Positions 60,620-64,000 of a stretch of 64,000 nucleotides of DNA are shown piece by piece (within the stretch, counting starts at the first letter, position 1; each line of letters begins with the position of its first letter). The notes below the pieces were generated by a model that saw only the letters and a program-made list of their open reading frames with translations, did not search any database and was not told the origin of the DNA. The stretch covers positions 161,024 to 225,023 of the forward strand of contig CAUZRQ010000001.1 of the NCBI GenBank assembly GCA_963582065.1. Direction: 5' to 3'. A program made the position numbers and the translations under genes. This stretch comes from UBA8437 sp963582065 (lineage in GTDB: Bacteria; Planctomycetota; Planctomycetia; Planctomycetales; Planctomycetaceae).

Positions 60620-61503
60620 GACGTCTTTCCGGGACCACTGGGGGCCGGACTTCGGCGGGGTTCACCCTGATCGAGGTGATGGTCGCCATCGGCACGGCAC
60701 TGGTGTTGCTGACGGCCGTCTATGCCGCCATCGATATGCACTGGCGGTATGAGAATGCCGGGCAACTGGAGATGAAACGCGGCCAGGTTGCGCGGGCGGT
60801 TTTCGCACGACTCTCGACTGACATTCGCAGCGTGCAGTTCGTGGCACCTGATCTCGAGACGGCCGAGCTGGAGGATTCCGAGGATCTGGAGAGTACCAGT
60901 TCGAGTGAGCTGTCACTGATCGGCAGCCTGGGTGTCATCGGCACCGCCACTCGCCTGACGCTGCACGTCAGCAAGCCGGTTCCCCCACGGAAGTTCTCCG
61001 TCAGCGACGACGGAGATTCCGTGTTGTTCGAGAGCGAACAGCGATCGGTGACCTGGTTTTTGGCCGATTTCTCGGGTGGCGAGCTCGAAGGAATGGCCGC
61101 CGGCCGATTCTCTGACGACCCGGCGATCATCGCCGCCGGACTGCTCAACAACCAGGTGGACGGCGCGCCGCTGGGACTGGCCCGGGCCGATGTCGACCGC
61201 CTGGCGGGCACGATTGACGATCCGTCGGATTCCGAAGGCTTGATGGCCGAATCGGCCGAGTTTCTTGCTCCCGAGGTCGAGTCGCTGATCTTCCGCTACT
61301 TCGATGGCGTCGATTGGGTGGATGAATGGGACAGCGAGTTGCAGGGAGCGATTCCCGCCGCGATCGAAATCACCCTCGGCTTCGTTCCCCCCGACCCCGA
61401 CGACCCCTTGCAGGCGGCCGCCGCCGATGCGATTCCCAGTACGTACCGCTTCGTGGTGGCCTTACCGGTCGCTGAAGCGGGGATCAGTGAAGAGGCCTTC
61501 TAG
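60616..61503 (+). CDS. Minor pseudopilin, GspJ-like
   Basis: A 295-residue protein. The prepilin site is TSAG/FTLIEVMVAIGTALVLLTAVY, followed by an amphipathic helix (GQVARAVFARLSTDIRSVQF) and a large beta-rich head. SLIFRYFDGVDWVDEWDS and AIPAAIEITLGF match GspJ C-terminal segments. It is longer than most GspJ proteins (about 200 residues), mainly through an acidic insertion in the head. It starts with a 4-bp overlap on gspI-like and lies 67 bp before gspK-like. Confidence 0.87.
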   Translation: MRRLSGTTGGRTSAGFTLIEVMVAIGTALVLLTAVYAAIDMHWRYENAGQLEMKRGQVARAVFARLSTDIRSVQFVAPDLETAELEDSEDLESTSSSELSLIGSLGVIGTATRLTLHVSKPVPPRKFSVSDDGDSVLFESEQRSVTWFLADFSGGELEGMAAGRFSDDPAIIAAGLLNNQVDGAPLGLARADVDRLAGTIDDPSDSEGLMAESAEFLAPEVESLIFRYFDGVDWVDEWDSELQGAIPAAIEITLGFVPPDPDDPLQAAAADAIPSTYRFVVALPVAEAGISEEAF

Positions 61504-61570
61504 AACGTCCGCCCGGTTTTTCGGGCAAGCACATCGAAATCGACGAATTCCACCGGATAGGCACGACATC

Positions 61571-63202
61571 GTGAAGACTCGCCGCCAGACAACCCGACAC
61601 GACAAGTCGCGGCCCGGCTCGGTGCTGGTCGTGGTTCTGGTCGTCGTGTCGCTGTTGACGTTGGGGGCCTACACCTTCTCGGAGATGATGATGGTCGAGG
61701 CCGAGGCGACCAGCATGTATGCCCGCCAGGTCCAGACCCGGGCCCTGGCCGATTCGGGCGTCGAACTGGTGGCCGCGTTGCTGGGCGATTCGCTCGACCC
61801 ACTGGAAATCGACCTCTACCACGACGCCCTACAGTTCCAGGGCGTGACCGTCATCGACAGCGATAATCCCGCACTCCGCGGCCGCTTCTCGGTGGTGGCC
61901 CCCATGGAGGCCGATCCCGAATTCCGCCAGATCCGGTTCGGGCTGATCGACGAATCGGCCCGCATCAACCTCAACGCGATTCTCTCGCTCCAACTCGACA
62001 CGACCGACTTCGGACCGGTTCCTCCCATCGCTGATGACCCCCGGCCGCTGGAACTGGCTCAACGAGAGATCCTGATGGGATTGCCTCAGATGACCGAGGA
62101 AATCGCCGATTGCATCCTTGACTGGATCGACGATGACGAGAATGTCCGGGAATACGGGGCCGAGTTCGAAGAGTATGACGCGTTGGGATTGGGCTATTCG
62201 CCCCGCAACGGGCCGATCAAGTCTGTCGACGAACTGCTTATGGTCAACGGCGTCGACAGTTGGTTGCTCTACGGAGAGGACGCCAACCGCAACGGTTTGC
62301 TCGATCCGAACGAGGACGACGGCGAGGACAGGCCCCCGTTTGACGATGCTGACGGCGTGTTGACCCTGGGCTGGAGCGCCCTGCTCACGACCACCTCCCG
62401 CGAGGTCAACCTGCGGGCCGACGGTGAAGAGAAGATCCACCTCATGCAGGGCCTACCGGATGAACTCTACGATGCCCTCGAAGAGGAGTTCGACGAGGCC
62501 ACGGCGTCGTTCGTCGTGGCCTACCGGATGTACGGTTCCACGGAGGACCCCGCGACCGGGGATTGGCAGGGGACCAACCCGAATCCGGTCACTCGCGGAA
62601 ATCTCGACCTGAGCAAAGGATTCCGGCCGGAGGTTGAGATTAAGTCGATCTACGACCTGATCGGGATCACCGTCACGGCCAACGAGGAGGGGCCAAATAA
62701 GAACCAGACGTTTATATTCGACAGCCCCTGGGACCCGGGTGACATGGTGTCGTTTCTGCCCGTGTTGATCGACTCGGTTTCGATCACCGATGACCCCATG
62801 ATCGAAGGGCGAATCAACGTCAACCAGGCCCGCCGCGAGGTGTTGCTGGGCGTGCCGGGGCTGACCGAGGAGATTGTCGACGAGATCCTCGCGGCTCGAG
62901 CGGTCGATTCCAACACCGGCGAACCGTCACCCGACATCCAAGAACAACGCGCGACGGCCGGATGGCTGGTGATCGAGGGGATCATTGACCTGGAGACGAT
63001 GCGCGAACTGGCTCCTTTCGTGACCTCCCGCGGTGCCGTGTTCCGGATGCAGATTGTCGGGCACTACGACGTTGGCGGCCCGTTCACTCGACTCGAAGCT
63101 GTTGTCGACGCCAGCGGCGAACTGCCCAAGGTCACTTTTGTTCGTGACCTGACCGAGTTGGGAAAGGGCTACTCGTACCAGTTGCTGATCCCCCCCGAAT
63201 AG
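61571..63202 (+). CDS. Minor pseudopilin-tip protein, GspK-like, with EF-hand-like loop
   Basis: A 543-residue protein, larger than typical GspK (about 320). The start is a GTG (VKTRRQTT) because no closer ATG precedes the helix. The N-terminal helix SVLVVVLVVVSLLTLGAY and TRALADSGVELVAALL lead into helix-hairpin-helix units (REILMGLPQMTEEIADCILDW, REVLLGVPGLTEEIVDEILA), typical of GspK. It lacks Glu+5, as known GspK proteins do. A segment near residues 235-250 reads DANRNGLLDPNE, which fits an EF-hand-type calcium loop. It caps the pseudopilus. Confidence 0.88.
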   Translation: MKTRRQTTRHDKSRPGSVLVVVLVVVSLLTLGAYTFSEMMMVEAEATSMYARQVQTRALADSGVELVAALLGDSLDPLEIDLYHDALQFQGVTVIDSDNPALRGRFSVVAPMEADPEFRQIRFGLIDESARINLNAILSLQLDTTDFGPVPPIADDPRPLELAQREILMGLPQMTEEIADCILDWIDDDENVREYGAEFEEYDALGLGYSPRNGPIKSVDELLMVNGVDSWLLYGEDANRNGLLDPNEDDGEDRPPFDDADGVLTLGWSALLTTTSREVNLRADGEEKIHLMQGLPDELYDALEEEFDEATASFVVAYRMYGSTEDPATGDWQGTNPNPVTRGNLDLSKGFRPEVEIKSIYDLIGITVTANEEGPNKNQTFIFDSPWDPGDMVSFLPVLIDSVSITDDPMIEGRINVNQARREVLLGVPGLTEEIVDEILAARAVDSNTGEPSPDIQEQRATAGWLVIEGIIDLETMRELAPFVTSRGAVFRMQIVGHYDVGGPFTRLEAVVDASGELPKVTFVRDLTELGKGYSYQLLIPPE

Positions 63203-63364
63203 CTGTAACGATTGGACCGATCGTGACGACTTTGACGATTGCGTAATGACAAACCGAGATTCCCGCCGGATAGCCCGTTTGGAAGCGGATCGATGGTGGG
63301 GCAAACTTGGTTGTTAGACATACAGAGACAATTTCCGGCTGCACGACTGTAGGAAAATAGACCC
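63203..63364. other. Short spacer before the last gene
   Basis: 162 bp without a reading frame of note between the gspK-like gene and the following gene. It is locally AT-rich near 63310-63360, and no confident promoter is visible. Confidence 0.4.
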
Positions 63365-64000
63365 ATGGCCGATCTCCTTTCATTGCACTGGGGCGAGCGG
63401 ATTGTTGGTGTTGAGGCGTCGGTGACGGAGGGTGTGATCCACGTCCGGACCGCGTTTTCGGCCGCACGTGCCTCGGTCCTCATCGACGACGACTCCACCG
63501 ACGACTCCACCTCTGAGGACGGACTGCCAACGGTCCTGGCCACCGCCGGCGTCTCGGCACGAGTGGCCGACGTCGTGTTGTCGCAACAGGACGTTGTCAC
63601 CCGTTGGCTGGAACTGCCCGCAGTTTCCGACGCGGAGTTGCCCGAGGTCGTTCGATTTCAGGCGGGCACGAAGTCGACCTTGCCGGTTGATCAGTTGATC
63701 GTCGACTACCTGCCATTGCCTGTTCCGGAAGAGTCCGAGACCCGATCGGTCCTGCTGGCCACCGTGGCAAAATCGACGGTGGCGGAGATCGAGCGCGAAC
63801 TGTCCGTAGCGGGAGTCGAACTGCGGAGCGTCGGTGTCAGCAGCCTCGCCCTGTCGGACCTCGCGCAAAAAAACGCCGGCTCGCAAGGCGAAACCGATGG
63901 GTTGATGATCGCCGCCGACCGTGAACAACTCGAGGTGACCGTCCACCAGCGCGGGTTCACCGTGCTGACTCACTCGGCCTCACTCTCGGGAGAGTCGGAC
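63365..64000 (+). CDS. GspL/PilM-like protein, N-terminal part (cut by right edge)
   Basis: An open frame from the ATG at 63365 reaches the edge without a stop (212 residues visible). The N-terminus reads MADLLSLHWGERIVGVEASV, like the ATPase-fold start of PilM/GspL proteins, and later strands (DVVTRWLELPAVSDAELPEVVRFQ, LLATVAKSTVAEIERELSVAG) match the actin-like PilM/GspL pattern in which a short loop binds the platform. A short DDDSTDDSTSED insertion lies near residues 47-58. It probably links the GspE ATPase to the inner membrane. The order gspK then gspL fits type II secretion operons, and the rest of the operon lies beyond the window. Confidence 0.75.
   Translation, partial: MADLLSLHWGERIVGVEASVTEGVIHVRTAFSAARASVLIDDDSTDDSTSEDGLPTVLATAGVSARVADVVLSQQDVVTRWLELPAVSDAELPEVVRFQAGTKSTLPVDQLIVDYLPLPVPEESETRSVLLATVAKSTVAEIERELSVAGVELRSVGVSSLALSDLAQKNAGSQGETDGLMIAADREQLEVTVHQRGFTVLTHSASLSGESD

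Noticed and set aside
1..64000. CRISPR array, insertion sequence or prophage
   Set aside because: No regularly spaced repeats with spacers, no transposase or phage structural gene, and no long terminal repeats were seen. The only direct repeats lie inside genes.

Overview
This window looks like a chromosomal segment of a planctomycete. It is GC-rich, and it carries a cytochrome-c-like/DUF1549/DUF1553 protein beside a DUF1501 protein, a DUF1080 protein, two FGE-type sulfatases, many secreted proteins of planctomycete character, and GC-skewed third codon positions that open long antisense frames. I infer the phylum from this gene content. I could not run a marker-gene search, so the genus is unknown.

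Layout. (1) 1-5421, minus strand: the N-terminus of NuoH at the left edge, then a six-gene envelope operon read from right to left (LolA-like protein, VWA protein, helical-repeat protein, ExbB, ExbD, ExbD). (2) 5679-9152, plus strand: two paralogous secreted proteins and a DUF11 lipoprotein. (3) 9207-18274: serine hydrolase, tRNA-Leu(GAG) with a visible promoter, sulfatase, methionine aminopeptidase, metallophosphoesterase, second sulfatase, Nramp-type transporter, redoxin and diguanylate cyclase. (4) 18271-31686: a dense set of small-molecule genes in short, often overlapping operons: threonine synthase, aspartoacylase-like deacylase, RraA-like protein, two class III aminotransferases, a class IV aminotransferase, PhyH oxygenase, Gfo/Idh/MocA dehydrogenase, TerC, an enolase-superfamily enzyme, an MFS carrier and a dimethylformamidase-like protein. 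(5) 31773-36952: DUF1080, DUF1501 and DUF1549/1553 secreted proteins. (6) 37150-40374: pentapeptide-repeat protein, GalU-type nucleotidyltransferase and a GHMP sugar kinase resembling glucuronokinase. (7) 40403-44314: a 1303-residue surface protein with an N-terminal inverse-autotransporter-type barrel and a beta-helix passenger interrupted by a zinc metalloprotease. (8) 44790-51432: secreted proteins, a second pentapeptide-repeat protein, an SGNH hydrolase with an internal helical-repeat segment, and an EF-hand protein. (9) 51767-64000, plus strand: a type II secretion-like operon (secretin N-domain protein, GspE, F, G, H, I, J, K and a GspL/PilM-like protein cut by the right edge).

Frequent 4-bp ATGA/GTGA overlaps indicate translational coupling. 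Three convergent pairs overlap within their stop codons. The least ordinary items are the metalloprotease-bearing inverse autotransporter, the secretion operon whose GspD-like protein lacks the pore domain but carries an EF-hand also found in the divergent neighbour, the energised Exb/VWA/LolA operon, and the uncharacterised catabolic locus at 18-27 kb. No CRISPR array, insertion sequence, prophage or rRNA gene was seen.
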